NCBI GenBank assembly: GCA_938041455.1
Contig: CALITO010000016.1
Location: 1 to 64,000, forward strand
DNA from: an uncultured bacterium
Lineage (GTDB): Bacteria > Armatimonadota > JACIXR01
Length of the DNA stretch: 64,000 nt
Reading direction: 5' to 3'
This document shows, one piece after another, positions 17,473 to 28,345 of this stretch. The stretch's first letter is position 1. Every line of letters begins with the position of its first letter. Position numbers and translations under genes: made by a program. The notes below the pieces were generated by a model that was not told where the DNA came from, searched no databases, and worked only from the letters and a program-made list of their open reading frames with translations.

Positions 17473-19902
17473 TTAGCTTTCCCTATCCTGCTGACGGAGA
17501 GGTTCAAGATATAAGCTTAAGATTATCTCCCCGTCCTGAACATCGGCATATACCACATCTCCCGGCTTGAACTCGCCTCTGAGAATTGCATTGGAAAGAG
17601 GATTTTCCAATAGCCTTTGGATAATTCTTCTCAAGGGCCGAGCTCCGAAGGAAGGAACAAATCCTTTCTCCGCGAGTAAGTCCTTCGCTTTATCACTTAC
17701 AACAAGCTTCATATTATTCTCAGCCAATTGCTTATTGATTCTCGAAACAAAGAGGTCAACTATTTGCCGGATGTGTTCGTGGCTTAAGGGGCGGAAGACG
17801 ATTATTTCGTCTATTCGATTGATTAGCTCAGGGCGAAGCGTGCTATGGAGTTCCTCCAAAACTCTTTCCTTTGCCTTAATGAAGAAATCATCTACAAGGG
17901 GGATTGAAGCGAGATAAGAACTTCCTATGTTGGAAGTCATAATTATTACCGTATTTCGGAAGTCCACTGTGCGTCCGGTAGCGTCCGTGAGGCGCCCCTC
18001 GTCAAGTATTTGGAGTAGCACATTCAGGACATCAGGATGTGCCTTTTCTACCTCATCGAATAGGATTACCCTATAGGGGCGACGACGAACAGGCTCTGTG
18101 AGCTGTCCCCCTTCCTCGTAGCCAACATAGCCAGGAGGAGCACCTACCAGACGGGAGACGGTGTGCTTCTCCTGATATTCGCTCATATCTATCCTTAATA
18201 AAGCGCTCTCGTCGCCGAAAAGGAACTCCGCCAGAGCCTTTGCCAGCTCCGTCTTCCCCACACCTGTTGGTCCAAGGAAGAGGAAAGAACCAATTGGACG
18301 GTTAGGGTCCTTCAAACCAGCGCGAGAGCGCCTTATCGCCTCCGCAACCGCCTTAACTGCTTCCTCCTGGTCTACCAATCGTTGGTGGATTATCTCTTCC
18401 AACCTCGCTAACTTTTCCTTCTCATCCTCTATTAAGCGGGACAGAGGAATACCGGTCCAGCGTGAAACCACTTCCGCCACATCCTCCGGACCCACAATAT
18501 TGTTAACCCCCGCCTCTTTCTCCCAATTTTCTCTTTCCTCTTGGAATCTCTGAAATAGAGCATCGTATTCATCCCGTATCTTTGCTGCCCTCTCATATTC
18601 CCTACTTGCCACCGCCTCCTGTCCCTCTCTCGCCAGTTTATCCAACTGCTCCTTCATCTCCTTCAAGTTTGGGGGCATTGAGTATATCTTCATCCTTACT
18701 TTTGAGGCAGCTTCATCCATCACATCTATTGCCTTATCTGGTAAGAAGCGGTCGGATATGTAGCGGGCAGATAGCTTGGCTGCCGATTCCAATGCTTGGT
18801 CACTTATCTTCACATTATGATGAGCTTCGTATCTATCCCTCAATCCCTTGAGAATTTCCACCGTCTGCTCCACACTCGGCTCGGAAACGAACACAGGTTG
18901 GAATCTTCGCTCCAAAGCGGGGTCTTTCTCTATATATTTCCTGTATTCATCAAGTGTTGTGGCCCCTATACAGCGAAGCTCTCCCCTCGCAAGCGCCGGT
19001 TTCATCATATTGCTTGCATCTATCGCTCCCTCCGCAGCCCCCGCTCCTACAACCGTGTGAAGCTCGTCTATGAAGAGGATGATATTACCTTGCGATGCTT
19101 TCACCTCATCCAGAACCCCCTTTAATCTCTCCTCAAATTCCCCTCGATATTTTGAGCCAGCAAGAAGAGCACCCATATCCAGCTGGATTATACACTTATC
19201 CTTGAGTGGCTCAGGCACTTCTCCCTGGATAATCCTCTGGGCTAAACCTTCCACTATCGCCGTCTTGCCCACTCCCGCCTCCCCTATAAGCACAGGATTA
19301 TTCTTCGTCCGACGAGAAAGTATCTGTATGACCCTTTCTATTTCTTCGTCCCTTCCGATAACTGGGTCCAATTTACCCTCCCTTGCTAATTGGGTTATAT
19401 CCCTGCCAAATCGCTCTAACGAAGCGTATCGCCCCTCCGCATACTCGTCTTTTACCCTGTGCCCTCCTCTTATCTCCCTCAAAGCCTGATAAAGCCTCTG
19501 CTCGTCTAAGCCAGCCCTACGGAGAATCCTCCCTGCCCCTCCCTCGGCTTCCTTCAAGAGCCCTATGAGGAGATGCTCTATGCCTATATATTCGTCCTTT
19601 AGACGCTGAGCTTCCTCCCATGCTAAATCAAGAGCATGCTTGGCTTGGGGTGTGAGATATATTTGGGTAGAAGCAGGTCCGTACACCTTGGGAGCACGGT
19701 AAAGCACTTCTTCAAGTTCTCGCTTTATGAAGTCAGGATTAACCCCAGCCTTGCTTATTATCTTGCTCGCCAAACCCTCCGGATGCTCAAGAAGGGCAAG
19801 GAGAAGATGCTCAGTATCCAACTGGTTGTGGTGGTAGCGCTCCATTATCCTTTGAGCTGTGTAAAGAGTTTCCCGTGCTCTTTCCGTAAACCTATCTATC
19901 AT
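17473..19902 (-). CDS. clpC: ATP-dependent Clp protease ATPase subunit ClpC
   Basis: AAA+ unfoldase of 809 residues. The Clp_N double repeat (1-145) is followed by AAA1 with Walker A GEAGVGKT (about 207), a UVR-type middle segment ([17 protein letters not shown], about 430), AAA2 with GPTGVGKT (about 550) and a D2-small domain. The UVR motif and short middle domain favour ClpC over the disaggregase ClpB. It starts within the hspR stop (ATGA overlap), making it the last gene of the dnaK operon. Regulation by HspR is therefore likely. Clp proteolytic subunit clpP is not in the window. Convergent with the metalloprotease gene, only 10 bases apart. Confidence 0.93.
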   Translation of the reverse strand: MIDRFTERARETLYTAQRIMERYHHNQLDTEHLLLALLEHPEGLASKIISKAGVNPDFIKRELEEVLYRAPKVYGPASTQIYLTPQAKHALDLAWEEAQRLKDEYIGIEHLLIGLLKEAEGGAGRILRRAGLDEQRLYQALREIRGGHRVKDEYAEGRYASLERFGRDITQLAREGKLDPVIGRDEEIERVIQILSRRTKNNPVLIGEAGVGKTAIVEGLAQRIIQGEVPEPLKDKCIIQLDMGALLAGSKYRGEFEERLKGVLDEVKASQGNIILFIDELHTVVGAGAAEGAIDASNMMKPALARGELRCIGATTLDEYRKYIEKDPALERRFQPVFVSEPSVEQTVEILKGLRDRYEAHHNVKISDQALESAAKLSARYISDRFLPDKAIDVMDEAASKVRMKIYSMPPNLKEMKEQLDKLAREGQEAVASREYERAAKIRDEYDALFQRFQEERENWEKEAGVNNIVGPEDVAEVVSRWTGIPLSRLIEDEKEKLARLEEIIHQRLVDQEEAVKAVAEAIRRSRAGLKDPNRPIGSFLFLGPTGVGKTELAKALAEFLFGDESALLRIDMSEYQEKHTVSRLVGAPPGYVGYEEGGQLTEPVRRRPYRVILFDEVEKAHPDVLNVLLQILDEGRLTDATGRTVDFRNTVIIMTSNIGSSYLASIPLVDDFFIKAKERVLEELHSTLRPELINRIDEIIVFRPLSHEHIRQIVDLFVSRINKQLAENNMKLVVSDKAKDLLAEKGFVPSFGARPLRRIIQRLLENPLSNAILRGEFKPGDVVYADVQDGEIILSLYLEPLRQQDRES

Positions 19903-20222
19903 TCTTGCTCACTTCCTTCCTCAAAGATTATGGTTGATTCCTTTTCAAATTCCTTCTCCAGTTCCCTTATCCTCTCCATCAAATTGAGGATGATTTCCAC
20001 TCCCGCCAAATTAACCCCAAACTCTTGAGTCAATGTTCTTATTACCTTTATTCTGGCTATATCCTGGAAAGAGTAAACGCGTTTCCCCCCCTTACGAAGT
20101 GGTTTGACAAACCCCATCTGTTCGTAAAGGCGGAGGGTATGGGGATGACATTTAGTTATTTTCGCTGCCATTCCTATGAAGAACAAAGGCTCTTCCCTTT
20201 CTCTCTTATCTTGTCTTGTCAT
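19899..20222 (-). CDS. hspR: Heat-shock repressor HspR (MerR family)
   Basis: 107 residues. The MerR-type helix-turn-helix reads [25 protein letters not shown] and is followed by [18 protein letters not shown], then a C-terminal coiled coil (about 75-107). HspR represses dnaK operons by binding HAIR elements and uses DnaK as co-repressor. Its location between dnaJ and clpC, overlapping dnaJ by 17 bases and clpC by four, matches HspR operons of actinobacteria, with clpC in the place often held by clpB. It is likely autoregulated through the promoter at 24300. Confidence 0.92.
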   Translation of the reverse strand: MTRQDKREREEPLFFIGMAAKITKCHPHTLRLYEQMGFVKPLRKGGKRVYSFQDIARIKVIRTLTQEFGVNLAGVEIILNLMERIRELEKEFEKESTIIFEEGSEQE

Positions 20223-21309
20223 ATCTTTTTACCTCCCCCAAAAGTTCAATTCTCGGGTTCTCGGGGTGAAGCTTACTGAACTCCAGGAATAATTGTCTAT
20301 CTTTTAGCCCAAGGTTTTGGGGTAGGACTATTTTGGCGGTAACATAGAGGTCGCCATAGCCCTGTCCCTGTAGCCGAGGCATCCCTTTTCCAGCGAGGCG
20401 GAAAGTTTGTCCAGTTTGTGTGCCAGCTGGGATACGAAACTTCAGAGTTTTTCCATCCAAAGTAGGTATCTCTATCTCCGCTCCCAACCCTGCCTCGTAG
20501 AAGGCAATGGGCACCTCTAAATGGAGGTCATCGCCCTGCCTCTTAAAGATGGGATGAGGACGAACAACCAGATATATATAAAGATTCCCCTTTCTTCCAC
20601 TTGGTGAAGAATGCCCTTCTCCCCTCAACCTCAAACGAGCTCCTGTGTCCACCCCTTGAGGAATCCTCACCTCTATGGTCCTGAGAGTTGTCCTCAAACC
20701 AGTCCCCCCACATTCCATACAGGGGTCTACCACTTTCCTCCCCGCCCCTTTACAATCGGGACATATTGTCTCAGTGGAAAAGAAGGAAAAACCCATTCGC
20801 ACCCTACCTCTTCCCCCACAGGTAGGGCAGGTTCCCACCCTCCCGTTAGGACGAGCTCCGCTTCCTCCACAGGTCAGGCACACCTCTTCCCTTTCCACTT
20901 GAATCCTCTTCGTAGCCCCCCTATATGCTTCCTCAAGGTCTATTTCTAAACGAGCTTCTATATCAAGAGCCCTTTCCTCAACTGTGCGCGTTGTTCCGAA
21001 AAAAGTATCAAATAGGTCTCCTATACCGAAATCAGCGAAGGGATCGAAATCAAATCCCACATTAGAGGTATAAGCTCCGGCTCTTTGCCAATCCTGCCAG
21101 CGTTCCCCGTAGGTATCATAAAGACTTCTCTTCTCGGGGTCGGAGAGAACCTGGTAAGCCTCGTTTATCTCCTTGAATTTCTCCGCTGCTTCCTTAGAGG
21201 GATTGACATCGGGATGATACTGGCGAGCAAGACGCCTGTAAGCCCTCTTTATCTCCTCAGCAGTTGCGTTACGGGGAACACCGAGAATCTGATAATAATC
21301 CTTAGCCAT
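20206..21309 (-). CDS. dnaJ: Chaperone DnaJ
   Basis: Hsp40 co-chaperone that delivers substrates to DnaK. The J-domain occupies residues 1-70 with YHPDVNP. A short Gly/Phe/Asp-rich linker follows ([17 protein letters not shown]). Four CxxCxGxG-type zinc repeats ([32 protein letters not shown]) lie at about 145-205. The substrate-binding C-terminal domains complete 367 residues. The gene overlaps grpE by eight bases and hspR by 17, so translation is coupled. Confidence 0.96.
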   Translation of the reverse strand: MAKDYYQILGVPRNATAEEIKRAYRRLARQYHPDVNPSKEAAEKFKEINEAYQVLSDPEKRSLYDTYGERWQDWQRAGAYTSNVGFDFDPFADFGIGDLFDTFFGTTRTVEERALDIEARLEIDLEEAYRGATKRIQVEREEVCLTCGGSGARPNGRVGTCPTCGGRGRVRMGFSFFSTETICPDCKGAGRKVVDPCMECGGTGLRTTLRTIEVRIPQGVDTGARLRLRGEGHSSPSGRKGNLYIYLVVRPHPIFKRQGDDLHLEVPIAFYEAGLGAEIEIPTLDGKTLKFRIPAGTQTGQTFRLAGKGMPRLQGQGYGDLYVTAKIVLPQNLGLKDRQLFLEFSKLHPENPRIELLGEVKRYDKTR

Positions 21310-21784
21310 TATCTCCTCCCTTCTTCGCTACTTTTACCCTCGCGGGACGCAAGAGCTCACCCTTATACAAATAACCAGCCAATGTTTCCTCCACAATTAC
21401 CCCCTCTTCCGTTTCGCTTTCCACCCAACCCACAGCCTCATGAAAATTAGGGTCAAACTCCCTCCCCACTGTCTCCATTCTCTCCACCCCTTCCTTTTGC
21501 AAAAAATCAATCAGTTGGCGATATATCATTTGCATCCCCTCGGCATAGGGGTTATTCTCATAAGAGAGCGCCCTCTCGAAGTTATCTACAACAGGAAGGA
21601 GGCGCTTCAAAAGTTCGGATTTAGCGAACTCACCAACCTCTTCAAAATGGCGAGCGCTCCGCCTCTTGTAATTCTCAAAATCAGCCCGCAGCTGAAGAAG
21701 AGCTTGTTTATATTGTTCAATCTCCTTTTCCTTCTCCTCTAATTCTCTCCTCATTCTTCTTGTCCAGTGCTCCTTCTTCTCCAT
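21302..21784 (-). CDS. grpE: Nucleotide exchange factor GrpE
   Basis: 160 residues, slightly short for the family. A charged N-terminal coiled coil (about 10-60) is followed by [38 protein letters not shown] and the C-terminal beta domain [10 protein letters not shown], both GrpE signatures. It exchanges ADP for ATP on DnaK. It sits between hsp20 and dnaJ in the heat-shock operon. An SD-like GAGG/AAGGAA precedes the ATG. Confidence 0.94.
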   Translation of the reverse strand: MEKKEHWTRRMRRELEEKEKEIEQYKQALLQLRADFENYKRRSARHFEEVGEFAKSELLKRLLPVVDNFERALSYENNPYAEGMQMIYRQLIDFLQKEGVERMETVGREFDPNFHEAVGWVESETEEGVIVEETLAGYLYKGELLRPARVKVAKKGGDNG

Positions 21785-21842
21785 TTCCTTTCACCTCTCA
21801 GGGATGGGAAGGGGATGCCCATAGGTAATGACAAAAAACAAT

Positions 21843-22280
21843 TTACTTCTCTACCTTTATTTGGATAGGCTTTGGCTTAGCTTCCTCTGCTTTGGGCACC
21901 CTAACCTCGAGGATTCCATCCTTATAGGTAGCCTTCACATCCTCCGCCTTGACGGGAACACCAAGAGTGAAGGAGCGATTGAATGCGCCGTAGCAGCGCT
22001 CAAGGCGAAGGTAGTTTTCCTTCTCGGTGCGCTTCTCCTCCTTCTTCTCTCCTCGGATGGTCAGGGTATCTCCGTGGAGGGTTATCTCCACATCCTCGGG
22101 TTTGATGCCCGGAAGCTCCATCTTAACCACGAACTCGTTTTCCGTCTCAGCAATATCGGTGAGGGGATGGAATTCCTCCCGGCGGGTGGGTCGGCGCTCG
22201 AAGATCTCCTCGAAGAGGCGCTCCATATCCCTCCTGAGGGAAAGCAGCTCCTCAAAGGGTCTCCAACGCATCAGTCCCAT
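21843..22280 (-). CDS. Small heat-shock protein (Hsp20/alpha-crystallin)
   Basis: 145 residues. The N-terminal MGLMRWRPFEELLSLRRDMERLFEEIF leads into the alpha-crystallin domain (about 40-130) with ELPGIKPEDVEITLHGDTLTIRGEK and YGAFNRSFTLG. A C-terminal PKPIQIKVE carries the I-x-I anchoring motif. It forms oligomers that hold unfolding proteins. I place the start at ATG 22280 because the SD AAAGGAGG is eight bases upstream; the in-frame GTG at 22289 overlaps that SD. Its insertion between dnaK and grpE is uncommon but fits co-induction. Confidence 0.93.
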   Translation of the reverse strand: MGLMRWRPFEELLSLRRDMERLFEEIFERRPTRREEFHPLTDIAETENEFVVKMELPGIKPEDVEITLHGDTLTIRGEKKEEKRTEKENYLRLERCYGAFNRSFTLGVPVKAEDVKATYKDGILEVRVPKAEEAKPKPIQIKVEK

Positions 22281-22353
22281 AATGCTCACCTCCTTTCCCT
22301 ATGTGTTTTGTTTTTGTGCAAGCTTGAGGAGGCATCCCCTTCCCACCTCGTTT

Positions 22354-24261
22354 TTATTCTTCTTTATAGTCTGCGTCTATGACACCACCATCTCCCGGTG
22401 GAGGGGGTGGTGTCTGAGTAGGTCCGCCACCAGCGGCTTGAGCACCGGCCTGGGAAGATGCCTGCTGATAAAGGATTTGTGATATCTTGAAAGAAACCCG
22501 CTGAAGAGCATCCATCTTCTGCCGAATGAGATTGATATCCTGTCCTTTGAGGGCTTCCCTAAGCTCATCCATAGCCCTTGTTACCTCCGCTTTCTCACCA
22601 GCTGGCACTCTATCACCGAGTTGGTCAAGCGTCTTCTGCAGTGTATAGAGCAGACTATCAGCACTGTTGCGGAGGTCTATCTCTTCCTTACGCCTTCTAT
22701 CCTCCTCAGCGTGGGCCTCTGCTTCCTTAATCATCCTGTCTATTTCCTCCCGCGTGAGGTTTGTAGAACCGGTGATTGTGATGGATTGTTGGTTGCCAGT
22801 TGCAAGGTCTTTAGCGGTTACATTGAGGATACCGTTAGCATCTACATCAAAGGTAACCTCTATCTGAGGCACGCCCCGGGGAGCGGGAGGTATGCCGGTG
22901 AGGTGGAACCTTCCAAGCGAACGGTTATCCTTAGCTAAGGGTCTCTCACCTTGGAGGATATGTATTTCTACAGCAGTCTGTCCATCCGCTGCAGTGGTGA
23001 ATATCTCACTTTTACGGACCGGGATAGCGGTATTGCGCTCTATGAGGGGGGTGAAAACACCGCCAAGGGTCTCCACTCCCAGGGTTATGGGAATGACATC
23101 TATGAGCACTATGTCCTTTACCTCTCCTTTTAACACTCCTGCTTGAATCGCCGCACCCATAGCCACAACTTCATCGGGATTGATGTCCCTGCGAGGCTCT
23201 TTGTTAACGAGACGGCGCACGAGGTTTTGGATTGCTGGCATTCGAGTAGCACCACCAACAAGGATAACATCATCGAGGTCAGAGGGCTTGAGCCCGGCAT
23301 CGGAAAGCGCTCTCTCAAAGGGACCAATACATCGCTCCACAAGGTCGGCGGTTAGCTCCTCTAACTTAGCCCTTGTAAGCAACATATCCAAATGTTTGGG
23401 ACCACTAGCATCGGCAGTGATAAATGGGAGATTGATGACCGTCTGGGTGAGTGTGGATAGTTCAACCTTCGCTTTCTCCGCCGCCTCTATAAGGCGCTGG
23501 AGAGCTTGGGGGTCCTTGCGGAGGTCTATCCCGTGCTGTTTCATAAACTCATCAGCGAGATAATTAGCCACCCTCTCGTCGAAATCATCACCCCCAAGAT
23601 GGGTATCGCCGGCTGTAGCAAGCACCTCATATACCCCTTCCCCTACTTCCAAGATGGAAACATCAAATGTTCCCCCACCGAGGTCCCAAACCAGGATTTT
23701 TCCGCTCTTCCCCTTGCCGTAACCGTAAGCCATAGCGGCCGCGGTGGGTTCGTTTATTATGCGGAGGACCTTAAGACCAGCTATCTCGCCGGCATTCTTC
23801 GTAGCAGTTCTCTGAGCGTCGTTGAAATAAGCGGGAACAGTTATAACCGCTTCCTTTATTTCCTCACCCAAGAAAGACTCGGCATCCTGCTTCATCTTCC
23901 TTAAAACCATTGCCGAGATTTCCTCAGGGGTGAAATCACGCCCAGCTGCCGGAATGTATACCCTTGCTTCCCCTTTCTGTCCACTTACAACCTTGTAGGG
24001 AACGCGCTGACGTTCCGTCTCCACTTCCTCATAGCGCCTCCCCATAAACCTCTTTATTGAGTATATAGTGTTCTCCGGATTAATCACCGCTTGCCTCTTA
24101 GCAGGGATACCAACAAGCCTTTCCCCGCTCTTGGTAAAGGCAACTACGGAAGGAGTAAGACGACTACCTTCCGCATTTACTATAACCTCGGGCTCGCCAC
24201 CTTCTAAAATGGCAAGCACCGAGTTAGTCGTTCCAAGGTCTATTCCAACCGCTTTCGCCAT
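22354..24261 (-). CDS. dnaK: Chaperone DnaK (Hsp70)
   Basis: 635 residues, a full-length Hsp70. The N-terminal ATPase begins [22 protein letters not shown] and contains [35 protein letters not shown] and [12 protein letters not shown]. The substrate domain has the linker [19 protein letters not shown]. The flexible tail is rich in Gly, Pro and Gln, ending DADYKEE (EEVD-like acidic end). First gene of the heat-shock operon; SD AAGGAGG lies about 12 nt before the ATG. It works with DnaJ and GrpE downstream and probably acts as co-repressor for HspR. Confidence 0.97.
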   Translation of the reverse strand: MAKAVGIDLGTTNSVLAILEGGEPEVIVNAEGSRLTPSVVAFTKSGERLVGIPAKRQAVINPENTIYSIKRFMGRRYEEVETERQRVPYKVVSGQKGEARVYIPAAGRDFTPEEISAMVLRKMKQDAESFLGEEIKEAVITVPAYFNDAQRTATKNAGEIAGLKVLRIINEPTAAAMAYGYGKGKSGKILVWDLGGGTFDVSILEVGEGVYEVLATAGDTHLGGDDFDERVANYLADEFMKQHGIDLRKDPQALQRLIEAAEKAKVELSTLTQTVINLPFITADASGPKHLDMLLTRAKLEELTADLVERCIGPFERALSDAGLKPSDLDDVILVGGATRMPAIQNLVRRLVNKEPRRDINPDEVVAMGAAIQAGVLKGEVKDIVLIDVIPITLGVETLGGVFTPLIERNTAIPVRKSEIFTTAADGQTAVEIHILQGERPLAKDNRSLGRFHLTGIPPAPRGVPQIEVTFDVDANGILNVTAKDLATGNQQSITITGSTNLTREEIDRMIKEAEAHAEEDRRRKEEIDLRNSADSLLYTLQKTLDQLGDRVPAGEKAEVTRAMDELREALKGQDINLIRQKMDALQRVSFKISQILYQQASSQAGAQAAGGGPTQTPPPPPGDGGVIDADYKEE

Positions 24262-24299
24262 TATTTGAAAACACCTCCTTATTTTTTATTCCACTATAT

Positions 24300-24334
24300 A
24301 TAATAACACTTTATAATAATATTGGCAAGTCAAG
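24300..24334 (-). promoter_or_regulatory. dnaK operon promoter with HspR-like half-sites
   Basis: On the minus strand TTGCCA (24328-24323), 17-nt spacer, TATTAT (24305-24300). Overlapping the -35 is CTTGACTTG (24334-24326), which contains CTTGACT, close to one arm (CTTGAGT) of the HAIR operator. No full inverted repeat CTTGAGT-N7-ACTCAAG and no CIRCE element is visible. Confidence 0.5.
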
Positions 24335-24388
24335 TTGATATTTTTTGTGGCTATTTGGGAATTGAATTGGGGAAGTATCCTTTCCTTT

Positions 24389-26476
24389 TTAATCTATAGT
24401 CTTTCCCAATTTTGATAATCTAATCTTCACTTTTCCTTTTCCCTTATCTTGAAACCAGTAGAGCTCTCGTTCCCCCTTTGGCAAGGGAGCATATAAGGTA
24501 TCAAGAAAAAGCTTAGCCCGAACTGATATTATGCAAGTGCTCCATTGCCAATCGTCCTCCTCCGTCCTTATCACCCAAGCAATTTCTATGTTTCTTACCG
24601 GTCCCCAAATGGAGGGAAAATCAGGAGGTAAATGAGCCCGCAAATCCTCTGGCACGCCGGGGTAATAAAATATAGAAGGACACCTCACCCAATTCCTTTC
24701 ATAATTCCGCACCTCTACCCACCAATCTCCTTTCTTGCTTTTTTGCCCTGTAAGCCAAAACTCTCCACCCACAATATTATAAGGGAGAGAGAGGGAAAGG
24801 GACAATCTGCAGTTTTCCTCCCTTTTAAGAGGAAGAAATATCTTAAACTCTTCGTTCCATTGGAGATTTTCCCGCGTGAATAGAGACCATCCCTTCTCCT
24901 CCATCGTTTTTATGTTGGGAAGCAGGAAATAGCCCCTTCCATCTGAAGATAGCACAATTTTGCTTCCCGCTGGCAAAAATTTAATTATATGGCAGTCACC
25001 ATCCTCCCCCTTCAGACTTGCATTTTCAATATCCTCATAAGCTTCCAACTCTATTCTCTCTATTTGCCAACTTCCCTCGGGTAAGGAAATTCTCTTTCCC
25101 CCTTCCGCTACCGTCGCTATCTCTATATTCCTCCCATCTATATTGTGATGGATTTCTAATTTGTTTTTCGCTAGGTAAACACCTCCCACGAGTAAAGGTG
25201 CACCATTTATCCACTTAATTGTAAGTTTAGAAACTTTGCTTAACTCGCTCCCCTTTTTTGTAAACTCTTCCAACCTTATCGCTTCCCTAAGCTCTACACT
25301 TACTCTATTTCCCTCTTTATCCTCCAAAACAACAACTCCTCTACCCTGGAAAGGGATAATGAGCCACTTGTAATTTTCCAAAGCCAATCCTTCCAAAGAA
25401 GTAGTCCAAAATGGAGAGTATTTATCAAGGAAGAGGGAACCACCACCTTGATATAAGAGCAATGTCCCTTCTCCACTTTTCCCCCCTACTAAATTAAGGA
25501 AGTTACCTTCCTGGTCGGTTCTTATTTCTCTAAAATCCTCAATGCACAATGGTTCATCCTCTATATGAAATGCCCTGTAGAAAGGAAACCAGCAGGTCAT
25601 TTTTTTACCTTCATTTTCTTTATTATCCGTGAACCCATTCGCCCAATCGCTCATTTGCCAGAGGACTACATATTGAATTCCCCATTTCATAACCTCACGC
25701 ATCCTGGAAATGAGGAATTTCCTCACTTCCTCTTCCTTCATGCTGTTCTTTCTCTCCAAGCCAAACTCTCCAAGCATAATGTTTCTATGTCCAACTTTTA
25801 AGGCGATATAGTCAAGAGTTTCACTTAAGTTGTGAAGATGCGCCCAAGAAGAAAGGGAAACCATCTCCGGCTTAACCTGGGGTAGAATGATATTAGTGAC
25901 GCAATCTCCCCCCTTTAAATCCACCCGATTCACCTCTATCATCTCTATTAATTTCATCCCTTTTTCTCCAAGCTCCGCTTTCGCTCTCTTTATCCCTCTC
26001 TGCCTTGCTTTGAAAAAGGAAATTCCTTGCTCATTTAATGGAGCCCAATTATCGCTTTCCCATATTCCCATAATAATTGTCTTCCCTGTCTCCTTATATT
26101 CTTGGAGTAGATATCTCGCCGCGTTATAGTAGAGCATTTCCGTCCATTTCTCATCGTATTGCCTTCCTGACCAATCCCACATAGTTAGGATTACTACTGG
26201 AAATTCTTCAAAAATTCTTCTGTAAGTTGTAGAGGAGAGAACGGTAGTAAAATCTTCCTCCCCTCCACGAAATGCATCTACAGGCACTCTTATTATCCTC
26301 GTCCCAAATTCCTTCGCTTTTTCCAGTAATTCAGGAAGTGTATAATCGTTGAAGCGAGCATCTTTATGCCATACATATATTCCCGTATGCTCTTTGACCC
26401 ATATTGCCTCATTATAACTGAACCATTGGTCGTTTGCGTAAGCAATCGTGGCGAAAAACAGAAGCAAAAATCTCAT
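24389..26476 (-). CDS. Secreted glycoside hydrolase-like protein (clan GH-A type TIM barrel)
   Basis: 695 residues with a short signal peptide (MRFLLLFFATIAYA). The N-terminal 330 residues look like a GH5-related TIM barrel: RIIRVPVDAF on strand 2, candidate acid/base E140 in MGIWESDNW and candidate nucleophile E237 in IMLGEFGLE, then VVLWQMSDW. The remaining half is beta-rich with no family I recognise, perhaps carbohydrate-binding. It is the last gene of the lacI-prepilin-DUF6785 operon, 25 bases after the DUF6785 gene. This supports release of sugar from a polysaccharide sensed by the LacI protein. The substrate is unknown. Confidence 0.65.
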   Translation of the reverse strand: MRFLLLFFATIAYANDQWFSYNEAIWVKEHTGIYVWHKDARFNDYTLPELLEKAKEFGTRIIRVPVDAFRGGEEDFTTVLSSTTYRRIFEEFPVVILTMWDWSGRQYDEKWTEMLYYNAARYLLQEYKETGKTIIMGIWESDNWAPLNEQGISFFKARQRGIKRAKAELGEKGMKLIEMIEVNRVDLKGGDCVTNIILPQVKPEMVSLSSWAHLHNLSETLDYIALKVGHRNIMLGEFGLERKNSMKEEEVRKFLISRMREVMKWGIQYVVLWQMSDWANGFTDNKENEGKKMTCWFPFYRAFHIEDEPLCIEDFREIRTDQEGNFLNLVGGKSGEGTLLLYQGGGSLFLDKYSPFWTTSLEGLALENYKWLIIPFQGRGVVVLEDKEGNRVSVELREAIRLEEFTKKGSELSKVSKLTIKWINGAPLLVGGVYLAKNKLEIHHNIDGRNIEIATVAEGGKRISLPEGSWQIERIELEAYEDIENASLKGEDGDCHIIKFLPAGSKIVLSSDGRGYFLLPNIKTMEEKGWSLFTRENLQWNEEFKIFLPLKREENCRLSLSLSLPYNIVGGEFWLTGQKSKKGDWWVEVRNYERNWVRCPSIFYYPGVPEDLRAHLPPDFPSIWGPVRNIEIAWVIRTEEDDWQWSTCIISVRAKLFLDTLYAPLPKGERELYWFQDKGKGKVKIRLSKLGKTID

Positions 26477-26501
26477 ATAGCGCTTTCTCCTTTCCCCTTT
26501 A

Positions 26502-28337
26502 TTATATAAAAAAGCCGTAAACCTCTTTGCGAAAAACTATTCCTATTACACTCCATAAACTGCCTATTGCATATTCGCCAATTATCAACCCAAGGAAAAA
26601 GGGGATAGCATTTCTATAAGTTTTTAATCCTCCCTGTTTCAGGATTATACCTTTTGCCAACCAACTCAAGAAGATAGAGAACCACAGCCAGGACATCGTC
26701 CAAGAACCAGCGGTGGCATAGCCTACGGGATGGAAGGGAAAGAAAGGGAATAAGCGTTTCAAAAAGAAGAGGAAGAAAGTCAAGCCCAAACCAAGGGAGA
26801 ATTGCCGAGTTGAGGGAGCATCGGTGCCCACTGGAGCGCTCAACCACCTGTCAAGTCGGTTAAAAGTCTCCGCTGCTAACCCAACGCCGAATCTTTGCAG
26901 TTTCGCCCCTACACCCCAACCGTAGAAGATATGGAGATAAACGAAATATGCGGAAACGAAGCCCAAGCTCCCCGCTAAGCAAAATATGAACCATAATTTA
27001 CCTCCGTTTATCCCTTCCACCTGCTCTCCTATTTTCATAGCCTCAAGTTGATGGGCGATGGGATGATTTCTGTAGTCGCGGGTTATCCAATATAGAAGCG
27101 ATATGGTAGCCAGATTCTGGGCGCCGAATACCTTTGTGCCGAAGAGAGTTGTTAGAAGCCAATCGGGTCCGGCATAATAAAGGTCATGTGTAGGAGGACC
27201 CAACTCCCCCCTCATCCTCGCCACTGCCACTGCTATTATAAAATAGATGACGAAAAAACTAACCCCAACCCATATTGCCAGCCCAGCTAAATAGCAAAAA
27301 ACCACCAAGCTCACGAACCCTCCGATAAGACCAAGGAAGGGTTTTATCTGTCCTCTTTGGATAAGGCTTTTTATATGCTTGCGAGCTCCCCAGATAGCCA
27401 CTAATCCTATGCCTATCCAGGCTCCTGATGATTGAGCGCTTTGATAAGGACCCGGCATAGGTTCCACACCCAAGGCGGAGCGGAAGACGAGCTGGAATTT
27501 CCAAAAAAGATAGAAAAACCAGGAAGAAAAGGCGAGGTCTAAGGGTATGAAGTAGGCAAGTCCTATAGCGAAAGGGTAAAAGCAGAGTGGCGTCCAGCCG
27601 ATGGCATTCCAAGGAGGAGTTCTAATATAGGGACCGATATCCCATCTCGTGTTGAAGTCAGGGAAATAAGGGAAGAAGAAATGGAGCCCGTGCCAGATAT
27701 CTAAACTTCCTGAGAAGGCAAAAGCTATCCAGAATAACTTGTTTTTAAATATAGCTCCCCCCTCACTCGTTAGCTCCAAGGGCACTTGGGCTATGGGGAA
27801 GGAAAGACGCTCCGCCTTTATCCACTGGTCTTTAAAGATTTGGTTAAGGCAATGGAAACTCCAAAGAAGAAGCAGAGCAAATGTTCCCCAGGCAAGGAGG
27901 TGAGGGAGAAAATATTTGAGATAGGGTAGAAAGCTACTTCCACCTAAATACATTCCTATAAGCACCTCTTTATCCTTAACAACGAGCCAGCTGGGTAGAA
28001 AAGGTAGGATTTTGCTTTCCCATTGATTCTCTGTTGTGGCAAACCAGCGAGGATAACCGAGTAGGCTCATAAGGATTTGCATCATATCGTGAGCACAGAG
28101 GGAAGTAGCTATACAGAGCATAATGTAAATTGTGAGAAGTTCCCCTCGGGAAAGATTTAGACGAAACTTGCGGAGTAAAGAATTAACCAGAGAAAGAAAG
28201 AGGAGGGTGGCGATGGCATTGAAGAAGAGGGAGAGAACGGTGGCGTGAAGGGTATAATAGACGATCTCTGCCATCGCCACCCAATAGCAATTCACAGGGA
28301 TTAGGAAACACCCTATTAGAACAGCTCTCCAACGCAT
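26502..28337 (-). CDS. DUF6785-type polytopic membrane protein (possible transporter), copy 1
   Basis: 611 residues with about 12-14 hydrophobic helices. It shares unmistakable blocks with the protein at 54520: YIRTPPWNAIGWTPL, PLDLAFS-WFF, R-R-ELG-P-HDL--AGPD and a C-terminal FFLGLIIGEY. The RLSFPIAQVPLEL segment recalls the Pro-rich motif of OPT-type oligopeptide transporters, but this is only a visual resemblance. Its place between a DUF1559 pseudopilin and an exported glycosidase makes solute uptake or export of a glycan product the most plausible role. SD GAGGTGA precedes ATG 28337. Confidence 0.6.
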   Translation of the reverse strand: MRWRAVLIGCFLIPVNCYWVAMAEIVYYTLHATVLSLFFNAIATLLFLSLVNSLLRKFRLNLSRGELLTIYIMLCIATSLCAHDMMQILMSLLGYPRWFATTENQWESKILPFLPSWLVVKDKEVLIGMYLGGSSFLPYLKYFLPHLLAWGTFALLLLWSFHCLNQIFKDQWIKAERLSFPIAQVPLELTSEGGAIFKNKLFWIAFAFSGSLDIWHGLHFFFPYFPDFNTRWDIGPYIRTPPWNAIGWTPLCFYPFAIGLAYFIPLDLAFSSWFFYLFWKFQLVFRSALGVEPMPGPYQSAQSSGAWIGIGLVAIWGARKHIKSLIQRGQIKPFLGLIGGFVSLVVFCYLAGLAIWVGVSFFVIYFIIAVAVARMRGELGPPTHDLYYAGPDWLLTTLFGTKVFGAQNLATISLLYWITRDYRNHPIAHQLEAMKIGEQVEGINGGKLWFIFCLAGSLGFVSAYFVYLHIFYGWGVGAKLQRFGVGLAAETFNRLDRWLSAPVGTDAPSTRQFSLGLGLTFFLFFLKRLFPFFPFHPVGYATAGSWTMSWLWFSIFLSWLAKGIILKQGGLKTYRNAIPFFLGLIIGEYAIGSLWSVIGIVFRKEVYGFFI

Positions 28338-28345
28338 ATTTCACC

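Noticed and set aside
24262-24388. CIRCE or full HAIR element at the dnaK promoter
   Set aside because: No TTAGCACTC-N9-GAGTGCTAA and no complete CTTGAGT-N7-ACTCAAG was found; only a half-site-like CTTGACT.
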